Positions 63,337 through 64,000 of a DNA stretch of 64,000 bases are shown here, piece after piece. The notes beneath the pieces are model-generated. The model saw only the letters and a list, made by a program, of their open reading frames with translations. It was not told where the DNA came from and did no database searches. The position numbers and the translations under genes are program-made. How positions within the stretch are numbered: the stretch's first letter is position 1; the number at the start of each line of letters is the position of its first letter. This DNA comes from Alkalilimnicola ehrlichii (GTDB taxonomy: Bacteria > Pseudomonadota > Gammaproteobacteria > Nitrococcales > AK92), in the NCBI RefSeq assembly GCF_003399765.1, contig NZ_NFZV01000020.1:1-64000 (forward strand), written 5' to 3'.

Positions 63337-63987
63337 CTAGCCCCAGACCCGGGGGCTGCGCGGTGTCTCCAGCCGGTAGTCGGAGTAGCCGCGTGTGAAA
63401 AACTCCCTGCCCAAGCGCTCCGCGGCGCTAATCGGTTCGCTGGGATCCTTTGCCACCTCGCCGCGACTGTTGCCCACACCGCGCACCACGCCTACTAACC
63501 GGGAGTGGGTGTAGCGCGTGAACTCTTGCAGTTGGTGCACGGGCGCAAACGCGGCGCCCGGGTAGCTTTCCTCTGCTGCCAGCACCAGGCCCAATTGCTT
63601 GCCCGCCATAGCTTCCAGTACGCGATTGGCGTCCGGGTAGGATGCGGCGTAATAACAGAAGGTGCGGTCGAAGAAGGCCTTCATTTGTGCGGACAGGCCG
63701 TACCAGTAGATAGGCGAACAGAACACCACGCCGGCTGCCGGTAGGAACTCGTCCAGAAATAGGCTCTGAAAACGGTCGGGGATACTGCAACTGCCGTTGT
63801 CCTGACGGCAACGCCGGCAGTCCCGCAGGAAGTGGGTGATGTAATCGTCCAGAAACCGCAGCTTCACCGTGTTGCCCGCTGCTTCCGCACCGCGTTGCAC
63901 CGCCTGCGCCAGCGTTGCGCTGTTTCCGTTACGCCGGGGGCTGCCGACCAGCACCAACAACGATCCGGGCTCTTTCGAATACTCCAT
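63337..63987 (-). CDS. Flavodoxin-family NAD(P)H-dependent FMN oxidoreductase
   Basis: A 216-residue flavodoxin-fold protein. The FMN phosphate loop is GSPRRNGNSATLAQ near residue 16, CRRCRQDNGSCSI near 57 carries a Cys cluster, and FCSPIYWYGLSAQMKAFFDR near 88 is the FMN/quinone-side motif. The function is probably quinone or iron reduction. AAGGAGAAG precedes the ATG. Confidence 0.88.
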   Translation of the reverse strand: MEYSKEPGSLLVLVGSPRRNGNSATLAQAVQRGAEAAGNTVKLRFLDDYITHFLRDCRRCRQDNGSCSIPDRFQSLFLDEFLPAAGVVFCSPIYWYGLSAQMKAFFDRTFCYYAASYPDANRVLEAMAGKQLGLVLAAEESYPGAAFAPVHQLQEFTRYTHSRLVGVVRGVGNSRGEVAKDPSEPISAAERLGREFFTRGYSDYRLETPRSPRVWG

Positions 63988-64000
63988 GACACTTCTCCTT

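Noticed and set aside
1-64000. CRISPR array or restriction/defence island
   Set aside because: No regularly spaced direct repeats and no Cas, restriction or known defence operon; repeats seen are dispersed palindromes and transposon ends.

Overview
The window reads as a chromosomal segment of a GC-rich gammaproteobacterium, probably marine or halophilic. The backbone genes support this (an fpr/LysR divergent pair as in pseudomonads, a DUF1974-type FadE, rnk, a DUF3683 FAD/Fe-S oxidoreductase, TonB-dependent iron uptake, FIST-kinase-EAL signalling). I cannot name the genus from sequence alone. No rRNA, tRNA, CRISPR array or prophage was recognised.

Layout. (1) 0.4-16.4 kb is ordinary backbone: ferredoxin-NADP reductase and its LysR neighbour, an SDR, a methyltransferase, a CPA1 antiporter, acyl-CoA dehydrogenase with a divergent TetR, Rnk, an alpha/beta hydrolase, a small exported repeat protein, a Cdd1-type HHH protein and a giant FAD/Fe-S oxidoreductase. 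(2) 16.4-25 kb is a mosaic accessory zone: a broken zeta-type toxin with an intact small partner, a ClbS-like cassette followed by a Vibrio-type (VCR-like) attC half-site, IS3 and Y1-transposase debris, miniature inverted-repeat elements, ccdAB, and GNAT/ASCH cassette-like genes. (3) 25-27 kb holds a PF10118 protein and a DUF2156 protein, preceded by an eroded dehydrogenase. (4) 27.1-43.2 kb is a complete xylan/xylose system. It has a GH10 xylanase, a GH43 xylosidase, a sugar ABC transporter, a mutarotase, and all five Weimberg steps from xylose to 2-oxoglutarate, with a ROK regulator at the divergent centre. (5) 43.6-52.6 kb is a lower-GC region of short single-gene units separated by attC-like sites, resembling an integron cassette array without an integrase. 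It is interrupted by a TonB receptor. (6) 52.7-57.7 kb is a FIST sensor, hybrid histidine kinase and EAL response-regulator cluster. (7) 57.9-61.5 kb carries vapBC, an MNT-HEPN fusion, and a lone Hcp gene followed by an unknown small gene and an exported ankyrin protein. (8) 61.7-64 kb is YtoQ, LOG and a flavodoxin-type reductase.

Two themes cut across the window. First, seven otherwise normal genes are interrupted by what looks like a single missing base in a short homopolymer, always a loss and never a gain. Uncorrected long-read errors would explain this better than independent mutations. Second, a roughly 72-bp palindromic repeat and several families of miniature inverted-repeat elements recur through the accessory zones, usually beside attC-like boxes.

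The most interesting candidates for undescribed biology are the Hcp/small-protein/ankyrin triad, the integrase-less cassette array with its associated palindromic repeat, and the PF10118-DUF2156-dehydrogenase grouping.
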